A stretch of DNA of 32,831 bases from an uncultured Bacteroidales bacterium. GTDB lineage: Bacteria; Bacteroidota; Bacteroidia; Bacteroidales; CAIXZF01. This document shows positions 26,101 through 32,831 of this stretch, piece after piece. How positions within the stretch are numbered: position 1 is the first letter of the stretch; each line of letters opens with the position of its first letter. The DNA lies in the NCBI GenBank assembly GCA_903923925.1, contig CAIXZF010000084.1:1-32831 (forward strand), given 5' to 3'. The position numbers and the translations under genes were made by a program. The notes beneath the pieces were generated by a model that was not told the DNA's origin, did no database searches, and saw only the letters and a list, made by a program, of their open reading frames with translations.

Positions 26101-26791
26101 AGCAGGAGGTGTTGCTCCCTGGTTTATCTGCGACAGTCTGCCTTTCGAAGGAGTACATTGTGCCCAGTCGGGTGATGTAAACGACAATGAAGATTCGCAT
26201 TTATATGTTAGCATGGAAGTGCTTTCCAATGGCACAATCAGTTTTTACCGAAGGGTTTCCTGTGAGCCTGACAACACCAATCACAACTACGACTATCTTG
26301 GTTTTTATATTGATGGAGTTGAAGTTATTCGCTGGGATGGAGAAAAAGACTGGGCGCTTTATTCGGCAAATGTTAACCAGGGTTACAGAACCTTTAAATG
26401 GAATTATCACAAAGACTATTCCGTTAGTACCGGAAAAGATGCCGGCTGGATAGACAAGATCGTCTTCCCTACTGTTGGTACAATAACATCAATTACTACA
26501 GAAAAAGATGTACCGGAAACAGGTATTCTGGTGGCACCAAATCCTTTTACTTCAGGAACCACCTTTTTCCTCAGGTCAAAAGGAAATGAAACAGCCACAA
26601 TTGACATCTATGATTTCAGAGGCCTGCTTATTAAAAGGCTGGCTTTCGGCAAACAACTTATGGCTGGTATAAATGATTTCGGCTGGGACGCAACCGATGG
26701 TTCAGGAAATTCAATACCTGCTGGTATGTATTTTTACAAACTCACCCGGGGAAACAATATTGAATGCGGCAAACTAATAATGTCGAAGTAG
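23117..26791 (+). CDS. Secreted papain-like (C1) cysteine protease with multidomain T9SS architecture
   Basis: The 1224-aa protein starts with a signal peptide (ATG 23117, MKKVIPCFIILLSAIFAY). The C1 domain (about 70-325) shows SQ before YECGQASG (Cys94), VNHCMTIVGF (His254) and FVNSYGTGYYDNGY (Asn301), a complete Cys-His-Asn triad. Two calcium-loop motifs, DYNSDG (from 268) and DINGDGIVDMRDWE (280-293), lie between His and Asn. Then follow a putative Ig domain split by a nidogen-like segment (FYGKKFTKVYAQVDGYLRF), a CARDB-like region with NGNGYLDPGE, a jelly-roll-like segment around GESFESGNFNQ, and a FlgD-type T9SS tail (APNPF to IMSK). It is an exported protease or adhesin. The next gene begins 4 bases after its stop. 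Confidence 0.9.
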   Translation: MKKVIPCFIILLSAIFAYQLSAQSLDHQYTHQEINAINKSLPKISDQDLFYLSKVKAIELPKEYKSSPTTLPYSYDNSTSVYMRPVFSQIAYECGQASGIGYNFTYEMNRLRNLPSNVAANQYPTHFAWNWLNNAGNTTGVNCIEAWNILKEAGTPNVASYGGMTTGGTDRWISGYNNYYTGMQNRVLDYGMIEVASPDGLIELKHWIVDHLEGSAVGGLANFYANLQSNVYLPAGTPEAGKCVVTQWAPSVNHCMTIVGFNDSIRFDYNSDGQFTNDIDINGDGIVDMRDWEIGGLKFVNSYGTGYYDNGYCYMMYKTLADPKILGGIWNNRVFVVYPKASYTPLATFKVTVKHDSRNTIKVSAGISLDTTASSPQYTIDFPIFNYQGNALYMQGGSTVEANKTLEFGLDISTLLNYIPTGQKGKFFFILKEADPANAGSGFIQNLSLMDYSGGSLVETQYPTTGIPIVENGTTILGINRSFSHPTITITDTQIPEAPIYQPYSYQFTAAGGNPPYFWKLLMDYNETTTTAPFQTTASVHLFPNNNNDGFVGQALDFDFPFYGKKFTKVYAQVDGYLRFDDQVYPWPFVGDELLMMKSTRNISPYMCKPMVITTGDGDGIWYEGNSNYALFRWKTSIFGFTGTTDLNFAVKLYPSGRIEYYYGDISTIDYVVWNAGISDGDNFTNHLIGISNIFGTTANSLVTLDPVSLPIGMEMKSDGTLSGTPEDEFNNCVLRVYVKDNDNFSTSKTFAFTTSGFKMNYILQAGNNDTLEFGETAHMNFILRNIGQQLVPNGSLRIHVSDPYVTILDSIENFTNVAAGDSIALPNAVSFSVSTQVPDNHKISIDAWIIAGNDTIKRNFVITTYGPILDITDVIINDNGNGYLDPGEITYATFVIKNKGGAKATNLFITLGSWDPNLILINNTGLLGQIVPNASGSFIINIQVLASAQLGHICPVNVHLTADNQVVYNDVIYLIIGQTGESFESGNFNQYQWTAGGVAPWFICDSLPFEGVHCAQSGDVNDNEDSHLYVSMEVLSNGTISFYRRVSCEPDNTNHNYDYLGFYIDGVEVIRWDGEKDWALYSANVNQGYRTFKWNYHKDYSVSTGKDAGWIDKIVFPTVGTITSITTEKDVPETGILVAPNPFTSGTTFFLRSKGNETATIDIYDFRGLLIKRLAFGKQLMAGINDFGWDATDGSGNSIPAGMYFYKLTRGNNIECGKLIMSK

Positions 26792-26795
26792 GATA

Positions 26796-28406
26796 ATGGC
26801 GATTATAAAAAATATTCTTGTCGGAATTCTTGGAATGATGTTGTTTTTGCCATGGATTCAACGTTCAGCTGAAATATTTACAATCAGTCCGTTAAGTGGT
26901 GATTTTGTGCCTGCTCCCAAACCTGAGTTTTCTCTGAAAAACTGGAAAGAAGGTGTTTTTCAATCTCAGACTGAAAAGTTCACAGAAGAAAAAATTGGCT
27001 TTCACACAAGCCTGGTGCGCCTGAGAAATCAGCAGGATTACTTCCTGTTCAGTATGGCAAATGCAGAAGGTGTTGTTGTAGGGAAGAATGGAGAACTCTA
27101 TGAACAGGACTACATCAGAGCTTACCTTGGCGGCGATTTTATTGGTGAGTCGACCCTCGAAAAAAAAATCAGGCGCCTGAAGTTTGTCCAGGAAAAGCTG
27201 AAAGCAATGGGTAAGGACCTGGTAATGGTTTTTGAACCTGGCAGGGCTTCCTATAGTCCGGAAAACATTCCCGACCGCTATTTTAAGATGTATCCTAAAA
27301 GCAAATCGAACTATAGCAGCATGCTTGAAAACATCAAAAAGTTCGATATCCGGTATATTGACTTCAATCAATATTTCATAGAAAATAAGAATAAAAGTCC
27401 TTATCCATTGTATCCAAAACAGGGTGTTCACTGGAGTAAGTATGGTAGTATAGTGGTTGCAGATTCAATTAAACGATATATAGAAGGTATGCGGGGAATC
27501 AGTCTTGGAAAAATGATCACAACCAACACCGAATTATCCGATTCTCTTAAATTTACAGATTATGATGCAGGAAAGGCAATGAACCTGCTTTTTGAAATGC
27601 CACATTCCAAAATGGCGTATCCACAGCTAAAATTCGAAGATCTGCCCCTTGATAAACGCCCTTCCCTATTGGTGATTTCTGACAGCTATTACTGGAATAT
27701 TTATACAGCAGAAATCCCGATGCATTTATTCAAACATGGCGAATTCTGGTATTACAATTCCATTGCACAATTTGATCAGGATAAGGCCAGAGAAGTAAAA
27801 TCTCTCGACCTGAAAAAGGAGATTGAAGCAAAAGATATCATCATGATAATGGTTACAGAACGTTTTCTCTACAATTACGACTGGCGCTTTATCGACAATC
27901 TTTATGAAATGTTTACACCTGAACTGCAGATTGATGAACCGTATAAATATGCCAATAACATCCGCGGAGTGAGCGATTGGCTGACAATGATGATCAAAAA
28001 ATCGAAAGATGGAAATATACCCCTTGAAGAAGCTGTGAGGAGGGATGCAATGTATCTTTTTGAAAATGACAATAAAGACAAATACATGCTTTTTGCGGGT
28101 CTCGACCATTACTATGTGGGAATGAAAGCAGATGCAGACTGGATGTCTAAAATTGCAGTGAAAGCAAAGGAAAAGAAAAGAACAACTGAACAACAGTTAA
28201 AACTCGAAGCCGAATATATCTTTTCTATAGAATATCCAAAAGCATTTGAAAAATATCAGAATATACAGGCTTTGATTAAAGAAATAAGCAGCATTCCTGC
28301 CAATATGGAAATCATCCGAAAGAATCCCTATTTCCTGAAACCTGAAGAAATGCTGTGGCAGGAAGCCTACGCCAGGAATGAAGGGAGAAAGATATTGTTA
28401 CAATAA
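26796..28406 (+). CDS. AlgX/AlgJ-like SGNH-fold protein (putative O-acetyltransferase)
   Basis: The 536-aa protein has one N-terminal membrane anchor or signal (IIKNILVGILGMMLFLPWI) and an SGNH-hydrolase-like domain of the alginate-acetylation type: the segment NWKEGVFQSQTEKFTEEKIG resembles the AlgJ/AlgX/DHHW start, GVHWSKYG (His212) is the histidine block and VISDSYYWN (Ser297 candidate nucleophile) the serine block. Classical members have Asp-x-His (as in DTHW); here the Asp place is Gly, so chemistry may differ. No MBOAT acetyl-donor partner is in the window. It begins 4 bases after the C1 protease, so co-transcription is very likely. Confidence 0.75.
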   Translation: MAIIKNILVGILGMMLFLPWIQRSAEIFTISPLSGDFVPAPKPEFSLKNWKEGVFQSQTEKFTEEKIGFHTSLVRLRNQQDYFLFSMANAEGVVVGKNGELYEQDYIRAYLGGDFIGESTLEKKIRRLKFVQEKLKAMGKDLVMVFEPGRASYSPENIPDRYFKMYPKSKSNYSSMLENIKKFDIRYIDFNQYFIENKNKSPYPLYPKQGVHWSKYGSIVVADSIKRYIEGMRGISLGKMITTNTELSDSLKFTDYDAGKAMNLLFEMPHSKMAYPQLKFEDLPLDKRPSLLVISDSYYWNIYTAEIPMHLFKHGEFWYYNSIAQFDQDKAREVKSLDLKKEIEAKDIIMIMVTERFLYNYDWRFIDNLYEMFTPELQIDEPYKYANNIRGVSDWLTMMIKKSKDGNIPLEEAVRRDAMYLFENDNKDKYMLFAGLDHYYVGMKADADWMSKIAVKAKEKKRTTEQQLKLEAEYIFSIEYPKAFEKYQNIQALIKEISSIPANMEIIRKNPYFLKPEEMLWQEAYARNEGRKILLQ

Positions 28407-28422
28407 AAGAGATCTAAATGGA

Positions 28423-29949
28423 TTATTTCCTTGCATCCAGCATCTTGTAGTCCACATATTTGTAAATATTTAACCATGTGTTTTCAAATCCGTCTTTTCC
28501 ATCAGACTTAAAAACATAACAGGTTTGCAGGCATTTTTTAGTATACTGATCCGCACATTGATAAAAATCCTTTCCGTAATAATAAAGAGCTGAAAAGAAA
28601 TAATCGCCGATATCATAACCCTGAAAGGCAAAATCCTGAGGTTCTGTTTTATACAAATCCCTGTACTTCAGCAGGAAGTCATTAACTTCTTTCTGTTTAT
28701 AATCCACATAAGAAGCACTAAATGAATGATAATTCAATTTAAGAAGGGCGGCAGATTCTACGCTTTTAAACTCCGACCAGCCCGGCATTCCGAACAATGT
28801 AAGCTGGTAACCTTCCGAAAGAAGCAATAACTTTCGGATATATTCAGCAACAAAAAGTTCGTCGTTCGAAAATAAAAGGATTACGTTTTCTTTCGACTTT
28901 GACAACAAATCAGAAAGATTAGAAACAGCATCACCCAAAGAAGTATCAATGATTTCCGGCCCCTTTTTATCCGTCTGCATTTTGAGGTTCTCGAATCCCT
29001 GGCTGATAACCTTTAAAGTCTTTTTCTCATTCTCCTTATTACTGCTCACGAGCAGAATTCTTTCGTTGGTGTATTTGTTAAACAGAAATTCACAGATAGA
29101 AGCTGCCATAGCTTTAACAGTAGGATTGGCGAGAAAAGCTGTTGGATTACCTTCTATATTCTGTCTCTTATTGCTCAGGGGATTTACAATCGGAATGTTT
29201 TTTTGTTTGGCAAAGCTGACAAGAACTTGAAATGTGCTTCCATAGGTTAGTCCGATAATCAGGTCCATTTTAGCGATTTCAGGTGATCTCAGCAGCTTTT
29301 TGGTCTTCACTGAATCTTCATCAACATCGTAAACATGAAACTTCAACGACATGCCCAAATTCTTCAATGAATCGGCAGCTATGCGCAATCCTTCGTAAAA
29401 CTGGATAAACCTCAGAGGTCGCGAACTATTGGAATGCTTTGCCTGTTCAATATCTTCATACTTTACACTATCAAGCTCATTGAGATACAGTGGAATAAAC
29501 AAAGCCACATCAAAAACTTCGGTATGCGGTTCGCTTTTACACTGTTTATTAAGCTTCGTCGGGATTGTATCTTTCTTTATTTCTTTGTCTTTTGCTTCCT
29601 TGTCTTTTACTTCTTTTGTTGTTTTATTCTCTTTAGTCTCAGAAGTAGTTTTTTGTGGATTAGTGACCGCTTTTGTTTCTTTTGTGACAAGAATTTTCAA
29701 TTGCATTCCAGCTTTCAGACCTTCTTTTAGCTCAGGATTATCAGTATTCAAAAGGCCAAGATCAACTTCATAGGCCTTTGCAATTGAATACAGGGTTTGC
29801 CCTTTAACAACTGTATGGATATAATACTCCTTACCATCGATGGTTTCAATTTTCTGACTTTTTCCCACCATCGGCTTTTCCTGCGCATGTAAAAATGCAA
29901 ATTGAAATATAAAAAAACAGAGAACCAGAATTTTCCAAATATTTATCAA
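28423..29949 (-). CDS. LysM and periplasmic-binding-protein-like (LppC/ABC type) exported protein
   Basis: The 508-aa protein has a signal peptide ending LHAQ, one LysM domain (about 42-87, HTVVKGQTLYSIAKAYEVDL) for peptidoglycan binding, a Lys/Glu-rich low-complexity linker (about 92-130) and a C-terminal type-1 periplasmic-binding fold (from FDVALFIPLYLNEL) like branched-chain amino-acid receptors and LpoA/LppC. No transporter subunits are nearby, so a role as a cell-wall-bound regulator or sensor is more likely than transport (inference). It follows guaA by 43 bases on the same strand, a pairing I recall from other Bacteroidota. Confidence 0.87.
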   Translation of the reverse strand: MINIWKILVLCFFIFQFAFLHAQEKPMVGKSQKIETIDGKEYYIHTVVKGQTLYSIAKAYEVDLGLLNTDNPELKEGLKAGMQLKILVTKETKAVTNPQKTTSETKENKTTKEVKDKEAKDKEIKKDTIPTKLNKQCKSEPHTEVFDVALFIPLYLNELDSVKYEDIEQAKHSNSSRPLRFIQFYEGLRIAADSLKNLGMSLKFHVYDVDEDSVKTKKLLRSPEIAKMDLIIGLTYGSTFQVLVSFAKQKNIPIVNPLSNKRQNIEGNPTAFLANPTVKAMAASICEFLFNKYTNERILLVSSNKENEKKTLKVISQGFENLKMQTDKKGPEIIDTSLGDAVSNLSDLLSKSKENVILLFSNDELFVAEYIRKLLLLSEGYQLTLFGMPGWSEFKSVESAALLKLNYHSFSASYVDYKQKEVNDFLLKYRDLYKTEPQDFAFQGYDIGDYFFSALYYYGKDFYQCADQYTKKCLQTCYVFKSDGKDGFENTWLNIYKYVDYKMLDARK

Positions 29950-29992
29950 AATCGTAAAGATTAAAGAGTGTATACGTTAATTTACAAATTAC

Positions 29993-31522
29993 CTATTCCC
30001 ATTCTATGGTTGCAGGTGGTTTAGAACTGATGTCGTAAACAACCCTGTTCACACCTTTTACGCTGTTGATTATTTTATTACTTATACTGGCAAGAAATTC
30101 ATGCGGTAAATGAGCCCAGTCTGCCGTCATTCCATCAACAGATGTTACAGCACGCAGAACAACGGTATTTTCGTAAGTCCTTTCATCTCCCATAACTCCT
30201 ACACTCTGAACTGGTAACAGAACAGCAAGCGATTGCCAAACTTTGTCGTAAAGATCTGAATCGCGCAATCCCTGAACAAAGATATGATCCACCTCCTGTA
30301 ATAAACTGACTTTCTCTCTGGTAACATCTCCTAAAATCCTGATTCCAAGCCCGGGACCCGGAAAGGGATGACGATTTAGTATCTCTGGTTTAACGTCCAG
30401 CGTGGCCCCTACCCTTCTTACTTCATCTTTAAAAAGAGAATTTAAAGGCTCTACGATCTTCAACTTCATAAAGTCTGGCAGTCCACCAACATTATGGTGC
30501 GATTTAATCGTAGCTGAAGGCCCCTTAACTGAAACAGATTCAATAACATCAGGATAAATAGTTCCCTGTGCAAGCCAGCTAACATCCTGTATTCTGTGAG
30601 CTTCAACATCAAAAACTTCTATAAATACTCTTCCGATAATTTTTCGTTTTTCCTCAGGATCACTCACACCTTTGAGTGCATCCAGAAAACGATCTGAAGC
30701 ATCTACCCCGGTAACATTCAAATCCATGCTATGGTAGGATTCAAGCACAAGCCTGAATTCGTCCTTTCGTAAGAGTCCGTTATCAATGAAGATACAATGA
30801 AGGTTTTTCCCAATTGCCTTATGGATAAGCGTTGCAGCAACCGAAGAATCCACGCCTCCTGATAACCCAAGCACAACCTGATCGTTGCCCAGCTTTTCTT
30901 TCAATGCCTGAATTGTCGACTCCACAAACGAGTCGGGAGTCCAGGAACGACTGCATTCGCAGATATCTTCCACAAAGTTCCTCAACAATACCATGCCTTC
31001 TGTAGAATGGTAAACCTCAGGATGGAACTGGATTCCATAGGTATGCTCATTCTCAATCTGGAAACCCGCAACTTTTACAGTATTTGTGCTGGCAATAATT
31101 TTAAAATCATCAGCGATATTGGTAATTGTATCGCCATGCGACATCCAAACCTGGGAATTCTGGTTTAGTCCCTTTAATAGCTCATTCGAAGTATCAATAA
31201 AATCAAGGTTTGCACGTCCATACTCACGATGCTTGCTGGCCTGTACCACTCCCCGGTTTTCCTGAGCCAGCATTTGTGCGCCATAACAAACTCCCAAAAC
31301 AGGAAATTTGTCTCTTAAACGCTGAAGATCAACACGGGGCGAACCATCATCGCGCACAGAATAAGGACTTCCGGAAAGAATAACTCCTTTAACACCATTA
31401 AAATTTTCAGGAATTTTGTTAAAAGGATGGATTTCGCAATAAACATTTAACTCTCTCACCCTGCGGGCGATAAGTTGAGTATACTGCGAGCCGAAATCGA
31501 GAATCAGGATTGTTTCTACCAT
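29993..31522 (-). CDS. guaA: GMP synthase (glutamine-hydrolysing)
   Basis: GuaA converts XMP to GMP using glutamine and ATP. The N-terminal class-I glutamine amidotransferase domain has nucleophile Cys79 in LGVCYGAQ and the His/Glu pair in IQFHPEV. The ATP-pyrophosphatase domain has the P-loop [11 protein letters not shown], and the C-terminal dimerisation domain has [14 protein letters not shown] and ends TIEWE, as in the family. Length is 509 aa. A very good promoter lies so close to the ATG (31522) that the message is probably leaderless or nearly so. Confidence 0.97.
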   Translation of the reverse strand: MVETILILDFGSQYTQLIARRVRELNVYCEIHPFNKIPENFNGVKGVILSGSPYSVRDDGSPRVDLQRLRDKFPVLGVCYGAQMLAQENRGVVQASKHREYGRANLDFIDTSNELLKGLNQNSQVWMSHGDTITNIADDFKIIASTNTVKVAGFQIENEHTYGIQFHPEVYHSTEGMVLLRNFVEDICECSRSWTPDSFVESTIQALKEKLGNDQVVLGLSGGVDSSVAATLIHKAIGKNLHCIFIDNGLLRKDEFRLVLESYHSMDLNVTGVDASDRFLDALKGVSDPEEKRKIIGRVFIEVFDVEAHRIQDVSWLAQGTIYPDVIESVSVKGPSATIKSHHNVGGLPDFMKLKIVEPLNSLFKDEVRRVGATLDVKPEILNRHPFPGPGLGIRILGDVTREKVSLLQEVDHIFVQGLRDSDLYDKVWQSLAVLLPVQSVGVMGDERTYENTVVLRAVTSVDGMTADWAHLPHEFLASISNKIINSVKGVNRVVYDISSKPPATIEWE

Positions 31523-31526
31523 ATTC

Positions 31527-31557
31527 CAAAACTACTTCAATTTTCACTATCAGCCAA
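31527..31557 (-). promoter_or_regulatory. guaA promoter with -7 and -33 elements
   Basis: On the minus strand TAGTTTTG (31527-31534) matches TAnnTTTG exactly, and TTG (31555-31557, inside a T-run) lies 20 bases upstream, the expected -33 spacing. Only GAAT separates the -7 element from ATG 31522, which puts the likely transcription start at or next to the start codon. This is the only promoter in the window with both elements. Confidence 0.65.
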
Positions 31558-31566
31558 AAAATGCAC

Positions 31567-31574
31567 TATTTTTG
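31567..31574 (+). promoter_or_regulatory. Candidate -7 element for the EamA transporter gene
   Basis: TATTTTTG is an exact TAnnTTTG match ending 6 bases before ATG 31581, so the transcript is probably leaderless or nearly so. It is divergent from the guaA promoter, whose -33 lies within 12 bases. No -33 of its own is clear. Confidence 0.45.
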
Positions 31575-31580
31575 GTCCCT

Positions 31581-32504
31581 ATGAAAAATCAGAAGAAGGC
31601 TACCACTTTTGCTTTGCTGGCAATAATGTTCTGGTCAACGGTAGGAACAGCATTTAAACTGTCACTTCAATACGTTGATTTCCTGCATTTGCTTTTATTT
31701 GCTTCGCTGATTTCAGTTATTGTTATTGCAGCTATAATTACTTTTTCAGGAAACTGGCAACTGATAAGGAATACAAACCGCTCAGGTCTGGTTCATTCTG
31801 CACTGCTGGGTTTCCTGAACCCTTTCCTTTATTATGCCATACTCCTGAAAGCTTATAGCATTTTACCAGCTCAGGAAGCAATTGTTCTCAATTACACCTG
31901 GCCGATTGTGCTGCTTTTATTGTCGATTCCTTTGCTGAAGCAAAAGGTAAGCAAAAGAAGCATTTTTGCAATTTTAATCAGTTTCTTCGGGACAATTGTA
32001 ACAGTTACCCATGGAAATCCGGGCGGACTGAATTTTGCACATCCGCTTGGAACCACGCTTGCAATGGGAAGTGCTTTTATCTGGGCTTCATTCTGGATCT
32101 TCAATGCCCGCGATCAAAGGGATGAATTAAACAAGCTGTTCTTTAATTTTCTCTTCGGATTCCTTTATACCTTGCTGGCTGTAAGTGTGAAGGCGTTTTT
32201 GAATTCTGACTTAAAGGAAGTGGAGTTAATTGGACAAATTATTCCCTTGATTAGTTTGAATGGAATAGCCGGTATTGCATATATCGGACTTTTCGAGATG
32301 GGAATAACTTTTGTATTGTGGATGAAGGCTATGCAACTTACCAATTCTACCGCCAGAATTACTAACCTTATCTATATTTCACCCTTTGTTAGTCTCATGC
32401 TTGTCGGGCTTATTCTTGGAGAGGCAATTCTGCCCTCAACTATGGCAGGACTTATTCTGATTGTATCCGGAATATTCTTGCAAGGACCCTTAAAAAAGCA
32501 ATAA
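31581..32504 (+). CDS. EamA/DMT-family transporter
   Basis: The 307-aa protein has about ten hydrophobic segments arranged as two EamA repeats, with the repeat ends LNYTWPIVLLLLSIPLLKQK and ITNLIYISPFVSLMLVGLILGE matching the drug/metabolite transporter family. It is probably an inner-membrane exporter; substrate unknown. ATG 31581 (MKNQKKATTFALLAIMFW) is used because an upstream TTG frame would begin inside the promoter element. It converges on the sorting-domain fragment with about 33 bases between. Confidence 0.88.
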   Translation: MKNQKKATTFALLAIMFWSTVGTAFKLSLQYVDFLHLLLFASLISVIVIAAIITFSGNWQLIRNTNRSGLVHSALLGFLNPFLYYAILLKAYSILPAQEAIVLNYTWPIVLLLLSIPLLKQKVSKRSIFAILISFFGTIVTVTHGNPGGLNFAHPLGTTLAMGSAFIWASFWIFNARDQRDELNKLFFNFLFGFLYTLLAVSVKAFLNSDLKEVELIGQIIPLISLNGIAGIAYIGLFEMGITFVLWMKAMQLTNSTARITNLIYISPFVSLMLVGLILGEAILPSTMAGLILIVSGIFLQGPLKKQ

Positions 32505-32537
32505 ACCGAGAATTTGCAATGCAAATACGCCGGGCTG

Positions 32538-32715
32538 CTATTCTATTATTAACTGAGACTGATAAATTCCATCATCAGTAATAAGTTGAAGAAAATAAAT
32601 GCCTTTGGGTTGTTTGCTTATATCAAGTTGATAAACTGCATCCTTATCAGAAATATTATTCACTCTGATAATCTCTTTTCCTATGATATCTAGCCTGAAT
32701 AATTCATAAAAAAAA
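32538..32715 (-). pseudogene. C-terminal fragment of a T9SS sorting domain, truncated
   Basis: Read on the minus strand, the frame ending at TAG 32538 gives the second half of a type A T9SS sorting domain: LDIIGKEIIRV, then YQLDISKQPKGIYFLQL and the terminal YQSQLIIE. The first half, with the PNP motif, is missing. Going upstream the frame meets a TAA at 32727-32729 with no start codon between, so it cannot be expressed as it stands. The break falls at about 32706-32716, just where the insertion-element-like repeat begins. It is the tail of a formerly longer secreted protein. Confidence 0.7.
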
Positions 32716-32831
32716 GGAAAAGCTTGTTAAATCTAAGATAATGAGTACCTTAGAGGTGACAAAACCAAAAACAAACTTTTCCATGAGTAAAGATACAAAA
32801 AGCCTAAATACCGAGTACACTCCATCGCCAG
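32716..32831 (+). mobile_element. Probable insertion-sequence end, running off the window
   Basis: GGAAAAGCTTGTT (32716-32728) and AACAAACTTTTCC (32770-32782) are inverted repeats matching at 12 of 13 positions. Between them TCTAAG (32732-32737) and CTTAGA (32749-32754) form a second perfect inverted repeat with an 11-base loop. An ATG follows immediately at 32783. The structure begins where the sorting-domain frame is broken, as expected for an inserted element. The family cannot be told from so few residues, and the other end and target duplication are outside the window. Confidence 0.5.
32783..32831 (+). CDS. Start of an open frame, possibly a transposase (partial)
   Basis: The frame opens with ATG 32783 and reads MSKDTKSLNTEYTPSP up to the window end without a stop. 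Only 16 residues are visible, too few to name a family. Its place directly inside a probable insertion-sequence end makes a transposase the best guess. Confidence 0.35.
   Translation, partial: MSKDTKSLNTEYTPSP

Noticed and set aside
26892-27431. 179-residue minus-strand frame opposite the AlgX-like gene
   Set aside because: It is antisense to a clear coding gene and its Phe/Ile/His-rich composition is typical of a reverse-complement shadow.
29550-29680. Lys/Glu-rich stretch in the LysM protein considered as a coding repeat or frameshift region
   Set aside because: The frame is continuous and the composition fits a flexible linker between the LysM and binding-protein domains.
32512-32526. 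Palindrome ATTTGCA-A-TGCAAAT between EamA and the sorting-domain fragment
   Set aside because: With a single central base it cannot form an RNA hairpin terminator, and there is no promoter nearby for it to act as an operator; likely chance in AT-rich DNA.
1-32831. CRISPR arrays, tRNA and rRNA genes, toxin-antitoxin pairs, defence islands
   Set aside because: No regularly spaced direct repeats, no cloverleaf or rRNA-like blocks, and no pair of small adjacent genes of that kind could be seen by eye on either strand.

Overview
This window reads as a chromosomal piece of a Bacteroidota bacterium, probably of the Bacteroidales/Marinilabiliales type (inference). The reasons are AT-rich DNA, several -7 elements matching the Bacteroidota TAnnTTTG consensus, a CarboxypepD_reg/TonB-dependent receptor, secreted proteins ending in type IX secretion (T9SS) sorting domains, and the Bacteroidota families DUF4294 and LysM/periplasmic-binding fusion. 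No rRNA, tRNA or CRISPR array was seen.

Layout. 1-486 is a gene-free stretch holding a cluster of GC-rich inverted repeats and hairpins, then the promoter region of the proteostasis operon tig-clpP-clpX (487-3907) and a secreted DUF4294 protein (3952-4539). On the minus strand follow a lipoprotein with a WcaJ-like phosphoglycosyltransferase (4543-6843) and a Gfo/Idh/MocA oxidoreductase (6939-7910), divergent from pcm (7991-8647). A TonB-dependent receptor (8667-11072) sits downstream of a tight minus-strand run: an Rrf2 regulator, a ferredoxin, a dihydroorotate-dehydrogenase-like enzyme, a GT2 glycosyltransferase and miaA (11109-15596). A second Rrf2 paralogue (15677-16075) is divergent from rnz and a BadF/N-acetylglucosamine-kinase-like gene (16247-18018).

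From 18088 to 28406 lies an exported-protein region: an M4 metalloprotease with PKD domains and a T9SS tail (minus), a large GT-C-like membrane protein, a papain-like (C1) protease with calcium-loop, nidogen-like and T9SS modules, and an AlgX/AlgJ-like SGNH protein placed 4 bases after it. A LysM/periplasmic-binding lipid-free exported protein and guaA (28423-31522, minus) form a pair divergent from an EamA transporter (31581-32504). The right edge holds a T9SS sorting-domain fragment with no start, cut off by what looks like the end of an insertion element whose first codons run off the window.

Most genes are recognisable housekeeping or envelope functions. No complete new defence or metabolic system is evident. 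The best leads are local: the redox-flavoured Rrf2-ferredoxin-DHOD-GT2-miaA operon with a 14-bp dyad centred on an internal promoter-like motif; tandem calcium loops inserted between the catalytic His and Asn of the C1 protease; a 30-residue half-histidine insertion in trigger factor; a near-leaderless divergent promoter pair at guaA/EamA; and the element-truncated T9SS gene.
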